Shown: piece by piece, positions 43,971 to 53,651 of the stretch
How positions within the stretch are numbered: the first letter of the stretch is position 1
Layout of the letters: every line of letters begins with the position of its first letter
Translations under genes and position numbers: made by a program
DNA from: Treponema sp.
Lineage (GTDB): Bacteria; Spirochaetota; Spirochaetia; Treponematales; Breznakiellaceae
Length of the DNA: 64,000 nucleotides
Direction of reading: 5' to 3'
NCBI GenBank assembly: GCA_031256035.1
Contig: JAIRRJ010000107.1
Span: forward strand, 1-64,000
Notes under the pieces: generated by a model
The model's input: the letters and a program-made list of their open reading frames with translations, nothing else
What the model was told of the DNA's origin: nothing
Database searches by the model: none

Positions 43971-44549
43971 ATGGAAACAGCGGCTTTTTTAAATGATTCC
44001 GGCATAGCTTTGACAGAAGCAAACAGGCCTTTTGAGGCAATTCCCCTTTTCCGCAAGGCGCTGGACATTGAGCCGGAAAACCCGCTGCTTTGGCTCAATC
44101 TGGGCCTTGCCCAGCAGAGAACCGGCGATTATAACGAAGCGATTGAGAGTTTTCAGCGCGCTGTTTTTATTAATGACGATCTTGCCGAGGCCTGGTTGAG
44201 TATGGGTCTCATCCACTATGAAAGAATGGAATTTGAGCTGGCCGAGGAATGTTACCTGTCCGCCCTTTCACGCAATGAAGATGATCCCAAAACATGGAAC
44301 AATCTTGGAGTGCTGTATTTCAATGAAGGAAATTTTCAACAGGCACGCCGTTGCTTTGAAGAATCGGTAAGCCTCTGCCCCCATTTCTATGATGCTCTTT
44401 TTAATCTGCGGGACACATGCAGGGAACTCGGTGATTACCGCGCCGCCGCCGAATTTGAACGAGTCCTTTCCGGCATGGATGCCGTTAAGGGTCAGACCTC
44501 GCATCCGGGAACACCTGACCATTTGAAGTGGTCGGACTCTCATGTATAA
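43971..44549 (+). CDS. TPR protein
   Basis: A 192-residue protein with at least four tetratricopeptide repeats (LFRKALDIEPENPLLWLNLGLA, SFQRAVFINDDLAEAWLSMGLI, YLSALSRNEDDPKTWNNLGVL, CFEESVSLCPHFYDALFNL). There is no signal peptide. ATG 43971 follows a very strong AAGGAGG. Its stop TAA overlaps the ATG of the YmdB-like gene, so they are co-translated and may form a complex. Confidence 0.88.
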   Translation: METAAFLNDSGIALTEANRPFEAIPLFRKALDIEPENPLLWLNLGLAQQRTGDYNEAIESFQRAVFINDDLAEAWLSMGLIHYERMEFELAEECYLSALSRNEDDPKTWNNLGVLYFNEGNFQQARRCFEESVSLCPHFYDALFNLRDTCRELGDYRAAAEFERVLSGMDAVKGQTSHPGTPDHLKWSDSHV

Positions 44550-45346
44550 TGAAAATACTCTATGTAGCCGAGCTGGTCGGTAAGGCCGGAGTTTATTCTT
44601 TCAAAAAAGCCCTGAGCAGATTGAAAAACCGCTACCATTGGGATTTTCTTATTGTTTGCGCAGACGGCGCCACAGGCGGGAACGGTCTTGGCCGTACTCA
44701 TGCCGCCTATATTCACAAACTTGGAGCCAATGTCATCACTCTGGGCGAATGTTGTTTCTACAAAAAAGACTTAACCGAAAATCTGGAAAAAACGCCCTAT
44801 GTATTGCGCCCGGAAAATCTAAATCCCGATGCTCCCGGCATCGGCGCAAAAATATTCAGGGCAGGCAGTGAAAAAATTGGCGTAACAGTGTTGCTTGGGC
44901 AGAACGGTTTCACAAGACTCCATGCCAACAGCCCCTTCATGGTTTTTCCGTCTTTGCTTGAACGGCTCAGGCAGGAAACTCCCTATGTTATCGTTGATTT
45001 TCACGCGCAGGCAAGCGGTGAAAAAAAGACACTTTTTCATGCGGCGGACGGACGCTGTTCGGCAGTGATCGGTTCTCACACAAGAGTCCAGACTGCCGAT
45101 GAAACCATACTCCCGGGCGGAACAGCGGTCATCAGCGATGCCGGACGCACAGGCTCAAGCGAATCAGTCGGCGGCTGCGATATAAATTCCCGTGTTCAGG
45201 AATACCTTACCGGCATCCCCGACTGGACAAAAGAAGCGTGGGAAGCGCCGCAGTTGCAGGGCGTTTATTTGGAACTCGACAAAAACGGCAAGGCGCTTTC
45301 CATTGAGCGGGTTCGCATAACTGTCGAAGCTGCCGTGAATGTTTAA
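44549..45346 (+). CDS. degenerate YmdB-family metallophosphoesterase
   Basis: A 265-residue member of the YmdB/DR1281 family (2',3'-cyclic nucleotide phosphodiesterases). Overall similarity is clear (VDFHAQASGEKKTL, HTRVQTADETILPGGTAVISDAGRTG), but the metal site is largely replaced. Where the family has GDIVGKPG there is AELVGKAG, for GEN there is ADG, for the catalytic GNH there is GEC, and for HTH there is HTR. Only the histidines in DFH and SHT remain. It therefore probably lacks phosphodiesterase activity and may act as a binding protein. It is coupled to the upstream TPR gene. Confidence 0.8.
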   Translation: MKILYVAELVGKAGVYSFKKALSRLKNRYHWDFLIVCADGATGGNGLGRTHAAYIHKLGANVITLGECCFYKKDLTENLEKTPYVLRPENLNPDAPGIGAKIFRAGSEKIGVTVLLGQNGFTRLHANSPFMVFPSLLERLRQETPYVIVDFHAQASGEKKTLFHAADGRCSAVIGSHTRVQTADETILPGGTAVISDAGRTGSSESVGGCDINSRVQEYLTGIPDWTKEAWEAPQLQGVYLELDKNGKALSIERVRITVEAAVNV

Positions 45347-45349
45347 AAC

Positions 45350-45378
45350 TTGACATTTTGAGAAAATCACAGTAAATT
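45350..45378 (+). promoter_or_regulatory. hsp20 promoter with long leader
   Basis: TTGACA (45350-45355), a 17-bp spacer and TAAATT (45373-45378). Unlike most promoters here it gives a leader of about 140 bases. I see no CIRCE element. Confidence 0.65.
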
Positions 45379-45403
45379 ATATTGTAGATGTATTTTATAC
45401 ATG

Positions 45404-45423
45404 GGTGTTCTTAACAGAACACC
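45404..45423 (+). promoter_or_regulatory. hairpin in the hsp20 leader
   Basis: GGTGTTCT-TAAC-AGAACACC forms a perfect eight-base-pair stem about 20 bases after the expected start site. Together with the rest of the 140-base leader it may control translation, for example with temperature, which is inference. Confidence 0.5.
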
Positions 45424-45523
45424 GGAAATCGCCCGTATGGGGGTTTCTTATTCTAACAAGCCAAGGAACGGCAGTAATTGAGTTCCGTGGCTGTACACGC
45501 CGCTGTGCGTGAAAGGAGCTTTT

Positions 45524-46096
45524 ATGAAAGGCACAAGAAATTACATGGATCTGGGCAGCATTTTTGACGACATCTTTGAAGCAGCCCAGAGTTTTAAGGA
45601 CGAGTTTCACCGTAACTTCAACCAATGCAATCAGGAAGGCAGGGGCTTTGCAGGCGGCCCTTTCGCCTTCGGAAAACACCACTTCGACGAGAACACTGAT
45701 TTTTATCCCAACTATTCATACCCGCCGATGAATGTCCTTATGACCAAAGACAGGACTTTGGTTTTTGAATTTGCGATTGCGGGTTTTGACGAAAAAGACA
45801 TCAGCCTTTCCTTCCAGGGCGATTATATGGTCTTCTCGGCAAGGATGGGCGCGGCGGAACAATACGCAGACAGCCCGGTTACAACGCCGGGGGAAGAAAA
45901 TGTCCGCTACTTTAAACGCCGGCTTAAGATGAAGGACATCGAAAAGCAAAAATATTTTGTGCCGCTGGATAAATACGCTCAGGAAAAAGTTAAAGCGGTT
46001 TACAAGAACGGCATACTCCGGGTTTCAATTCCGCCAAAAGAAGAACCGGATCAAAGCGACGGGATAAAGATTGAGATTGTAAAAGACGGTAACTAA
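45524..46096 (+). CDS. Hsp20/alpha-crystallin family small heat-shock protein
   Basis: A 190-residue chaperone. The alpha-crystallin domain is at about 70-180 (MTKDRTLVFEFAIAGFDEKDISLSFQGDYMVFSA, ... YFKRRLKMKDIEKQKYFVPLD, KAVYKNGILRVSIPPK), with the family's final G-x-L motif GIL. The N-terminal arm of 70 residues is Phe/Gly-rich and would bind unfolded clients. There is an insertion (AAEQYADSPVTTPGEE) between strands. AAAGGAG lies before ATG 45524. A convergent hairpin follows the stop. Confidence 0.9.
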   Translation: MKGTRNYMDLGSIFDDIFEAAQSFKDEFHRNFNQCNQEGRGFAGGPFAFGKHHFDENTDFYPNYSYPPMNVLMTKDRTLVFEFAIAGFDEKDISLSFQGDYMVFSARMGAAEQYADSPVTTPGEENVRYFKRRLKMKDIEKQKYFVPLDKYAQEKVKAVYKNGILRVSIPPKEEPDQSDGIKIEIVKDGN

Positions 46097-46104
46097 AAGT
46101 CTTA

Positions 46105-46131
46105 AGTCCGTCCATAAACCGTGGACGGACT
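46105..46131. terminator. hairpin between hsp20 and addA
   Basis: AGTCCGTCCA/TGGACGGACT form a perfect ten-base-pair stem with a seven-base loop between convergent genes. The T-run is weak on the plus side and modest (CTTTT) on the minus side. Confidence 0.6.
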
Positions 46132-46144
46132 CTATGCCGGCGCT

Positions 46145-49100
46145 TTACGAAACTGTTACGATGTTTTCCAAATTAAGCTGTTTCACTTTTTGTGTTATGT
46201 CTATAGCGTGGCCGGTTCTGAGGTAATACAGCCACGCACGGCATTCTTTCTTTGCAGGTATCGCAAAAACAGAAGAAACTGCCCGGTAATAACATGTCAT
46301 TTGTGTAAAATGTTCACTGGGGATTTCCCTGATGTCTGTTTTAAAATCTACAATGTGTATTGACTCATCATCTTCAAAAAAAAGGTCGATTGTCCCGTTT
46401 ATAAAAACTTTTTCTCCTGTTTTTTTTCTTACGAGGCTCCTGAACGGAAATTCACTTTCACGCATCCCGGCGCTTTCGGCAATTTTTCCCAATGGAGAAC
46501 GCGCAAAACGAACCGCCAGTTCCCTGCCTGCTGCAAGAAAAGTATCCGCTTCGGCAGGAGCGAGAAAACCGGAAAGGTTGGGCGGAATTACCGGCTCTTT
46601 GCCGTTAAAATGCGCTTCTGCACAAATATGCGCAATTGTTCCAAAGCTGCCGGTGTTGAACCGTTCCCCGTAATCATCTCCGTTTTCAGAGAAACGCGCC
46701 AAAGCGGCATCCACCCTGTTGAAAATATCATCTGATTTTTCGCCGGAAAATTCTTTGTTGACGGGGGAACTCCTTCCCGTATCTTCACCGTCATTCATGT
46801 TTCGCAGTGATACCGGCGTTATGTGATTATTGCGTATCACAGGGGTTTTTATTACAGCCGCTTTTTGATATATTTTCTCAACTTGTTTGAAAAAGATATT
46901 CAAACCTTTTTGATCGTTCGACAGTCCCGGACTTTTTGCTTCCCATTCATTAATATAATTTTCCGTATAAACGGGAATAGGTTCCAAAGTAAAAAAATCC
47001 GAACCTTGTGAACATCCGTCAACAGGTATGTGAGATGCAATAGCCGGCAACAAAAGACCGAAAAATGTATCATTGTCCAGAATCATATCGCCGTGGATTG
47101 AGTTGGTTTTATCCTTGCATTTGTTTTCAATATAATTTTTTATTTTAAGTGAAAAATCGCCGGTTGCCTCATCGTTTCTTATGTCAATGTTTCCGGTTAC
47201 ATACAGTTCTTTTTCAGCTCTGGTCATCGCTACATAGAGAAGCCGCCTGAGTTCGGCGGTTCTTTTCCGCTTCATTTCAACAATTGATTTCTCCCAGAAA
47301 AAGTTTTTTCTCATGTCGGGAATTGAACTGCATGAATACGGCAAAGGAGGACTGAAAACAATTCCGGCTTCATCCGACAAATACACTTCGCTTCTTCTGT
47401 CCGAATGAGTGTCTTTTCCGCAGCAGCATAAAAAGACTACGGGAAATTCCAGCCCCTTGCTTTTGTGTATGGTCAACAGATGGACTGCGCTTGGACGTTC
47501 CAGCGGAATATCGGCATCTTTCAAACCTTTACCCGATTCCCTGTCGCGCATCTCATCCGTAAAAGCTGCAAGTCCTTGATTTGCCGCATCGGCTTTCACG
47601 GCAAGGTAAAAAAGATAATCGAATAATTCGCGGTACACACTGGTGCGGGAATTCCACTCACACTCATAACGGTATCCTTCTTTGTACCACAATTCACTCA
47701 CAAGGGAACTGATGCTTCCGCCTGCCGCTTTCTCGCTGATAGAAGAAAATATTTTTTGCCCGTTCCGGTATTTATGCTGATCCGCTTCGGGAAGACGCGC
47801 AAACGGCTCATCGCTAAATGGCTCGGGGGTTTTCGCTGCTTTAAAAGCCGCAAGGCAAACAGCTGTCCCCGGCAGGGAAAGACCGGCGAAAGGAGAGCGA
47901 AGCATTTGCGCGTACGCAGCGCTGTCCAAAGGACGAGCCGCAAGGCGCAGAACTGACATAATGTCATTTACAAGCCCGCCGTAAAAAAAGTCGTTTATAT
48001 CTTCGCAAGTGTAGGGGATATCGAGCAGCCTTAACTGTTTTTCAAAAAGATGCTGTGCGTTGCGGGTACGGAACAGCAGGGCGATGTCTTTGGGCTGATA
48101 TTTCTGCCCGCCTGTTTCATTTTTTTCATTTAGCAAACCTTTTATCTTTTCGGCTGTAAAACGCGCTTCGTTTTCATCGCCAGACAACTTGTTATCTGAA
48201 GACAGCTTGCTGTCTGAAGACAACAAGTCTTCCCCGCCTGCCGGTTCCTTTACAAGTATGCAGAGCGATAATTTACCTTCTCCTTCAATACCAGCTTTAA
48301 GCGGAGTATATGCCGCTTCAAAAAGCGGCAGAGCCGGAGAATTTTCAAACACAGGCGCAAAGACTGATTGTCTTTGGGCAGGAGGCGCAATTCCTGCGGG
48401 ATCAAAATCACTGCCTCCGAAAATTGCATTAAAAGCGCCTATCAGCTGTGGAGACGAACGGTAGTTCAGTTTTAGGGGAAGATCGGCGCTTTTTAATTCA
48501 TCTTTCAATCTGCGAAAAACAGAAACATCGGCGCCCCTGAAAAAATAAATTGATTGTTTTTCATCACCTACAAAAAAAAGTTTCCCGGGAGAAAGATTGT
48601 CAGCGGACGGTACTCCGCCGGATTTGACATCAGGCTTTTCGGCAAGCAGAAAAAGCAAATCCTTCTGCAATTCATTGTTATCCTGAAATTCGTCAATCAT
48701 TATCGCCTTAAATGATTCTTTTTCACTCTGTCTTATATCTTCCTGTTCAAGAAGAATTGTTTTGGCAAGATTGGCGACATCACTGAATGTCAGAATCCCT
48801 TCCGTGCGCTTTCTTGTCAGATAACGCTGTTGTAATTCCGTAAACAAAGGCGTTATGGAAAGAATGAAACCTGCCTGCATACAAAATACAGCGAGCGATG
48901 AAAACCTGCCAAAAAATTCGCGTAACTGATGTACACTTGCCTTTACCGGATTATCGGTTTTCTTGCCTTTTCTTAAATTAAGATCGCATATCTCTTTCAG
49001 ATAATAAAGGATTATAACAATTGATTTTTGCAGAGGGTGAGCTTCTGAGCTTTCTATGCAGGTTTCCTGCGGCAGGGACAGCAGAAGATCAAAGTAAGCA

Positions 49101-49855
49101 CGTATACTTTCAAATCCCGGAATTTCAATTTTGCCGCCTTTATATTTTTCTATCAGCGGGTTAATGTCCGGGAGCAGATCAGGATTATCTGAAACAGCGT
49201 CATCGATTTCCTTTAATATTTTTACCAGCTCATCACAATGATTTTTCCATTCAACGCAGATAATATCAAACTGCTTTTTTACATCCACCAAAAAATCACG
49301 CGCCTTGCCGATTTGACAGTATCTGGTCAATACATCGGCAAATATGGCGCCGGCAATATCTTTCGGGCGGTTATCTGAATACAGCCTTTCAATCGCCGGA
49401 TGACGGCGGTGGGTAATTAAAAACGGAAGGGATTCCTCACAGGCAATTTCATTGCTCCGATCCTGATCAATTCTGAAATCTGGGCTTATACCGTAGCGCG
49501 GTGCGCACTGTTTTACAATGGAAGTACTGTAGGAATCAAGGGTTTGAATTCTTGCGTGAATAAAATCATCCAGAGCCTGCCTCGCCCTTTGCGCTTTAAT
49601 TCCTGGTTCGTCTTCGGCAATCATCGTTAATTGCGAATGTATCCGCCGGTACATCTGGGCAGCGGCTTTTTTTGTAAACGTCAAAGTGAGGATTTCATCG
49701 ACTTTGTAACCTTTCTCTGTGAGTAACCAGGCAAATCGATTGGCGAGAACCAGAGTTTTCCCCGAGCCAGCGCCTGCGGCGACAACCGCATTATCAGTAC
49801 AGAATGCGGCCGCTTGCTGTTCTTCATTAAGCTGCTGATATGTTTTATCCATCAA
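46145..49855 (-). CDS. addA: AddA-type helicase/nuclease subunit
   Basis: A 1236-residue UvrD/Rep-type helicase with a C-terminal nuclease. Walker A GAGSGKT is at 28-34, then LTLTFTKKAAAQM (motif Ia), DEFQDNNELQ (motif II), VGDEKQSIYFFRGADVS (motif III), LNYRSSPQLI (IV), VHLLTIHKSKGLEFPVVFL (V) and VAMTRAEKELYVTG (VI). The nuclease domain has GTIDLFFEDD...IHIVDFKTD. With AddB it processes double-strand breaks for RecA loading. A short tandem repeat near residue 550 (DSKLSSDNKLSGDE) is unusual. Its start overlaps the addB stop by four bases. Confidence 0.92.
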   Translation of the reverse strand: MMDKTYQQLNEEQQAAAFCTDNAVVAAGAGSGKTLVLANRFAWLLTEKGYKVDEILTLTFTKKAAAQMYRRIHSQLTMIAEDEPGIKAQRARQALDDFIHARIQTLDSYSTSIVKQCAPRYGISPDFRIDQDRSNEIACEESLPFLITHRRHPAIERLYSDNRPKDIAGAIFADVLTRYCQIGKARDFLVDVKKQFDIICVEWKNHCDELVKILKEIDDAVSDNPDLLPDINPLIEKYKGGKIEIPGFESIRAYFDLLLSLPQETCIESSEAHPLQKSIVIILYYLKEICDLNLRKGKKTDNPVKASVHQLREFFGRFSSLAVFCMQAGFILSITPLFTELQQRYLTRKRTEGILTFSDVANLAKTILLEQEDIRQSEKESFKAIMIDEFQDNNELQKDLLFLLAEKPDVKSGGVPSADNLSPGKLFFVGDEKQSIYFFRGADVSVFRRLKDELKSADLPLKLNYRSSPQLIGAFNAIFGGSDFDPAGIAPPAQRQSVFAPVFENSPALPLFEAAYTPLKAGIEGEGKLSLCILVKEPAGGEDLLSSDSKLSSDNKLSGDENEARFTAEKIKGLLNEKNETGGQKYQPKDIALLFRTRNAQHLFEKQLRLLDIPYTCEDINDFFYGGLVNDIMSVLRLAARPLDSAAYAQMLRSPFAGLSLPGTAVCLAAFKAAKTPEPFSDEPFARLPEADQHKYRNGQKIFSSISEKAAGGSISSLVSELWYKEGYRYECEWNSRTSVYRELFDYLFYLAVKADAANQGLAAFTDEMRDRESGKGLKDADIPLERPSAVHLLTIHKSKGLEFPVVFLCCCGKDTHSDRRSEVYLSDEAGIVFSPPLPYSCSSIPDMRKNFFWEKSIVEMKRKRTAELRRLLYVAMTRAEKELYVTGNIDIRNDEATGDFSLKIKNYIENKCKDKTNSIHGDMILDNDTFFGLLLPAIASHIPVDGCSQGSDFFTLEPIPVYTENYINEWEAKSPGLSNDQKGLNIFFKQVEKIYQKAAVIKTPVIRNNHITPVSLRNMNDGEDTGRSSPVNKEFSGEKSDDIFNRVDAALARFSENGDDYGERFNTGSFGTIAHICAEAHFNGKEPVIPPNLSGFLAPAEADTFLAAGRELAVRFARSPLGKIAESAGMRESEFPFRSLVRKKTGEKVFINGTIDLFFEDDESIHIVDFKTDIREIPSEHFTQMTCYYRAVSSVFAIPAKKECRAWLYYLRTGHAIDITQKVKQLNLENIVTVS

Positions 49856-52758
49856 TGTTTCTCCGGAGTAATATTTTTTTCACTGTCGATTTTATACACG
49901 GTCCTGCATATTTTGTTATAGTTACAATCGTAACATTCGCTGTATTCCGATTCAAAAACAGAAAATTTGCCGATTTCAATTTCATTTGCAAATTGTTTTG
50001 TTTTTTGCCTGAATTCATACATTATTTGCTTATATTTATCACTTTCGCGCAGAATTCGTTTTTCTTCCTTTTTTGGGATTATCTCATTTGTATTTACATT
50101 TTTAATTGAGCCAAAGATCACTTCCGGCTCAGTATTCAGAATGCTGAAAAAAAGAGCGGCTGACACTTCGACTTTTTCATTTTCTTCCGTCAAAGAGACG
50201 TACATCGGAAGCTGAAAATTGGAAAGCCCGTTTTTTCCGTCTCCGGTACAATCGCCTCGTTCAGGCATTCCCTTTAACTTAAAATCAACAATAACATATT
50301 TACCTTTTGTTTCCGAACCTTCACGCGCGTCTTCCAGTATGCAGTCAATTACTCCGTTAAGGTAAAACGAATCCTGTTCCGCCTGATACGGAATTTCAGT
50401 CCCTGTTACGCGATAACCAGAAAAATATGAGAGAAAAACAGCCAGAAAATTTTCCAGCTTATTGTGAAAATGTTTTTTTTCGGCACGTAACAGCCGCACA
50501 GTGAGGCTGCTCATCTCTGATTTTTCACCGGATATAAGTTTTGGAAAATTCACAAAAACAGCGTCTAAGCTGCTGTCCAGAAACTCCCCGTAGGCTGCCG
50601 GAAGAACAGGATTTTGATTCAGGTAATCAGGTGAGGAAAGCGTATTATTGCCCTTTTTTATTTCGAAAAAAAATGAATTCAGCACCGCATGGTAAACAAG
50701 ACCCACCGTATCTTCCGCCATAAGGCTTGCTTCTATTTGTATATTCTCAATATTTAAGACACGCTTAAAAAGCCATTTGAGAGAACAACTAAAATACGGC
50801 TCCAAGGAAGAAGCGGAGACGCTGTATTTACCGGGATAGCTCTGATTTTTGGCGAGCCCAGTGCGTATCAATTCCATGAGGGTTTCATCAGTATTCCATT
50901 TTCCTTTTGAAGCAGGGGATTGTTCCCGGCGGGACTTCCATTCATCAAATCCCTGTTTTTGAATCTCATGTAGTGTTGCTTGTTTTGCATCATCCGTAAA
51001 GTTTTCCGCACGGAAATAATCATCGGAAAATTTATCGCAAAATTCCTGTATTGGCGCATAACGTTCTGCCGGTTTGGACGGAGTGCTGAGCCTTGAGTGT
51101 GCTATCGCATAACCGGAAAACGTCTGTTCGGAACAAAAGAAAGCCGCATGTTTGAAAGAATTAATTTTATGCAGATCAATAAAAGCCGCTGATGCATCCT
51201 CGTCAGTAATGCCCAATTTTTCCCGTTTCAGGCGGGGTAAAAAATCCAGCCTTGAAAAAACTTCGGAGAGGCTGTCCTGATTTGCGCCGAAAACAATGTG
51301 GCAGTCAAACGGCGCGCAAGCCGCAGTTCTGTAGGGAAGAATCGTTACCCCGGACGCCTGCTGCTGCGCAAGGTAATTTACATCGCCGAGGTATTCCGCA
51401 AAAAACATAAACGGATCAGCGGCTTGTGCATTGGGGAAATCTTTTTCAATCTCGCACAGGTACATCAATTCTGAAATACAGCGTGAAAGAACAAGATTGG
51501 TTTCAGCCGTGCATTTTTCCATGTCAAAAAAACGTTCGCGAAAAATAAAATACTGTCTGCGCGCTTCCGCGAAAGAAGAAGCCGCCCTGAAAGCGTGTAA
51601 ACGCCGTCTCAAATCGTTGAAAAACTGCCTTGCGACAGGATCAATTCGTCCGTACGGCTCGTTAAAAGCATCTTCCCAAACATTTATTTTTTTTTCTTTT
51701 CCGTCCTCTATCTCTGTCCATGAACTTATGCAATTATTTTTAATCCCGAATTCAACAAGGTTTTGAATCTGCGCGGTATCCTTCCAGGGAAAGTTCCAAT
51801 TTAGTATCAGATTAACAAGGGGGGAAAACGCCATCTCGCGCGATATACATTCGGCTATTGCGTGAAAAAGCTGCCCTGCGGGATAATCGGAAAGAGGTTT
51901 CCCACTGCGCTTAACAAATGGAATGTTCCTGTTTGTGAATTCCCGCAAAACATAGGGTTCGTAATTTTCTGAATCGGGAATACAGACGGCGATTGAATCC
52001 CAGTTGATACTTTTTTTTTCATGAAGCGCCCTGATATACAAAGCCGCCTCGGTTATTTCACTGCGGGAGTTTGTATAGAAAAAAACATCGCTCGCTATTT
52101 TTTCGGCATTTTCTGCACTGATTATTTTCACATGTTCGCTTGCCGCCAGTAATTCCCTGTACTCACCGTAATCAGAAAGCGACTCGGGGAAAAAGATAAA
52201 ATACTCCGTCCCCGTGTCATCAAAAGGCGGCGTCTCCCATGCTGGTTCAAAAAGCCCGTGAGCGTCAAGAAACTGCGCATAACGTCGCGCCAGAACATAC
52301 AAATCGCGGTCGTCTTCATCAAATCCCGGAATATGATTTTCACTCAGAATGGAATGAATTGACTGTCCTGAACTTTTTTTGAACCACGAACCAAGCTGCG
52401 GCAGGAGACTGGTAAGCCATGACACAAATTGTGAAGCCTGTCCCGCCCATTGGGTTTTTATCAGCGAAGAAAAAACAGGCATCTCGCCCTTTTCGCACAG
52501 TTCGGCGTTCTCTCTGACAAGACGGCCTGTGAATATTTTGCGTAATGCGGAAGGTATGCTCTTCTTATTTTGAACTTTGGATCTTACTGAATTTTTTTTA
52601 AAAACATCCCATGCAATAAATTTACGCATCATCACAGTTCCGCCCCGCAGACACAGCAGATGATCAGCCCAGCGGGAAGCTGCAACATCTGTCGGAAAAA
52701 CAAAACAGGAATTGGGGTTGTCAATATTTTCCAGTAAAACAGTCTCGACAGAATTCAT
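49852..52758 (-). CDS. addB: AddB-type nuclease subunit
   Basis: A 968-residue partner of AddA. The N-terminal part is a degenerate helicase-like fold without Walker A. The C-terminal nuclease has GVIDCILEDA...YVIVDFKLK. Four cysteines that would hold a 4Fe-4S cluster, as in AddB, are seen: one in FSCSLKWLFKRV near residue 650 and the others in CYDCNYNKIC near the end. Sequence identity to well-known AddB proteins is probably low, but position and motifs agree. It is first in the operon. Confidence 0.85.
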   Translation of the reverse strand: MNSVETVLLENIDNPNSCFVFPTDVAASRWADHLLCLRGGTVMMRKFIAWDVFKKNSVRSKVQNKKSIPSALRKIFTGRLVRENAELCEKGEMPVFSSLIKTQWAGQASQFVSWLTSLLPQLGSWFKKSSGQSIHSILSENHIPGFDEDDRDLYVLARRYAQFLDAHGLFEPAWETPPFDDTGTEYFIFFPESLSDYGEYRELLAASEHVKIISAENAEKIASDVFFYTNSRSEITEAALYIRALHEKKSINWDSIAVCIPDSENYEPYVLREFTNRNIPFVKRSGKPLSDYPAGQLFHAIAECISREMAFSPLVNLILNWNFPWKDTAQIQNLVEFGIKNNCISSWTEIEDGKEKKINVWEDAFNEPYGRIDPVARQFFNDLRRRLHAFRAASSFAEARRQYFIFRERFFDMEKCTAETNLVLSRCISELMYLCEIEKDFPNAQAADPFMFFAEYLGDVNYLAQQQASGVTILPYRTAACAPFDCHIVFGANQDSLSEVFSRLDFLPRLKREKLGITDEDASAAFIDLHKINSFKHAAFFCSEQTFSGYAIAHSRLSTPSKPAERYAPIQEFCDKFSDDYFRAENFTDDAKQATLHEIQKQGFDEWKSRREQSPASKGKWNTDETLMELIRTGLAKNQSYPGKYSVSASSLEPYFSCSLKWLFKRVLNIENIQIEASLMAEDTVGLVYHAVLNSFFFEIKKGNNTLSSPDYLNQNPVLPAAYGEFLDSSLDAVFVNFPKLISGEKSEMSSLTVRLLRAEKKHFHNKLENFLAVFLSYFSGYRVTGTEIPYQAEQDSFYLNGVIDCILEDAREGSETKGKYVIVDFKLKGMPERGDCTGDGKNGLSNFQLPMYVSLTEENEKVEVSAALFFSILNTEPEVIFGSIKNVNTNEIIPKKEEKRILRESDKYKQIMYEFRQKTKQFANEIEIGKFSVFESEYSECYDCNYNKICRTVYKIDSEKNITPEKH

Positions 52759-52806
52759 GTTAAATTCAGTTTATCCATGAATCCAACAACTGTCCAGTAC
52801 CAAACG

Positions 52807-53628
52807 CTATAGTCCCAGTATACGTTTCCTGTACGCATCGCCTATGCGCTTCAGGCTTTTGGCGGCAGTTTCACCGGGCAAAGCTTGTTTTTTTAAATCG
52901 ATAGTAAATTGGTTCATGGAGAAGTGACGGAAAATAAAAAGTTGTTTGCACATACTGCCTTTATTTGCATATAACTTCTTCAAGACTTCTGTATAAACCT
53001 CGAAAATTCCTGTTTTTTTCATTTCGGAATATCCGGTAATCCAGACCTGCGCGCCAAGAGCTTCATGAAATTCCAAAAGAAGAGCCGCCATTGTTCTTTG
53101 TGATTTTTCAATAGCCGCAGCAACAGTTCCGTCGGCCGAAAGGCGGCATATTTCACGTAATTCCGTGGTGCGGGGAGAATGGATTGGCGTTTTGTTCAGG
53201 ATTATTACATTCCTGCGGAAATCAATGCCGAGCGCCGGATTATCGCGAAAGAATTTTTCAGCAATTTTACCCGAAGGTCCCACAAGATACCTTTTGTTTT
53301 CCGCTGCCTGTTCACGCCGGCCTGGGTTATCCGCTACAAGAATCAGTTTTATTTCATCATCTATCGTTACATCGTCAAGGGCGCTGTTATACACAACGGG
53401 AGTTTCTACGGTATAAGCTTGATTTTTTCCGGCGCGGCTGTTGGCAAATTGCTGCTGGATGTTTTTCAAATCAGGCAGAGAGCGATCCAGTTCTTCCACT
53501 GTAGAGCGAAAGTGATTTCTAATCTTTACAAATTTTTTCCAAACATCGCTGTTCAAAAAGACGCCTTCCTTTGTATTTAGCATAAAGGAACATTTTACAT
53601 GCCGCAAGCCTTGCAAAATGTACAGCAT
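52807..53628 (-). CDS. uracil-DNA glycosylase superfamily-like protein
   Basis: Up to 273 residues. The segment LILVADNPGRREQAAENKRYLVGPSGKIAEKFF matches motif A of UDG families 4/5 (GEAPGxxE...GRPFVGxAGxLL) with changes, and VIILNKTPIHSPRTTEL sits where those enzymes have the N-x-(V/L)KCRPPxNR strand. No iron-sulfur cysteines are seen. It may be a distant family with altered specificity. The start is uncertain: ATG 53628 has TAAAAT six bases upstream (leaderless type), while internal TTG and ATG codons also exist. It diverges from rsmG. Confidence 0.6.
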   Translation of the reverse strand: MLYILQGLRHVKCSFMLNTKEGVFLNSDVWKKFVKIRNHFRSTVEELDRSLPDLKNIQQQFANSRAGKNQAYTVETPVVYNSALDDVTIDDEIKLILVADNPGRREQAAENKRYLVGPSGKIAEKFFRDNPALGIDFRRNVIILNKTPIHSPRTTELREICRLSADGTVAAAIEKSQRTMAALLLEFHEALGAQVWITGYSEMKKTGIFEVYTEVLKKLYANKGSMCKQLFIFRHFSMNQFTIDLKKQALPGETAAKSLKRIGDAYRKRILGL

Positions 53629-53639
53629 TTTGTTATTTT
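53611..53639 (+). promoter_or_regulatory. rsmG promoter
   Basis: TTGCAA (53611-53616), a 17-bp spacer ending in an extended -10 (TG then one base) and TATTTT (53634-53639), 12 bases before the ATG. It overlaps the start of the divergent UDG-like gene. No Shine-Dalgarno follows. Confidence 0.55.
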
Positions 53640-53651
53640 AGTTTTCACTGC

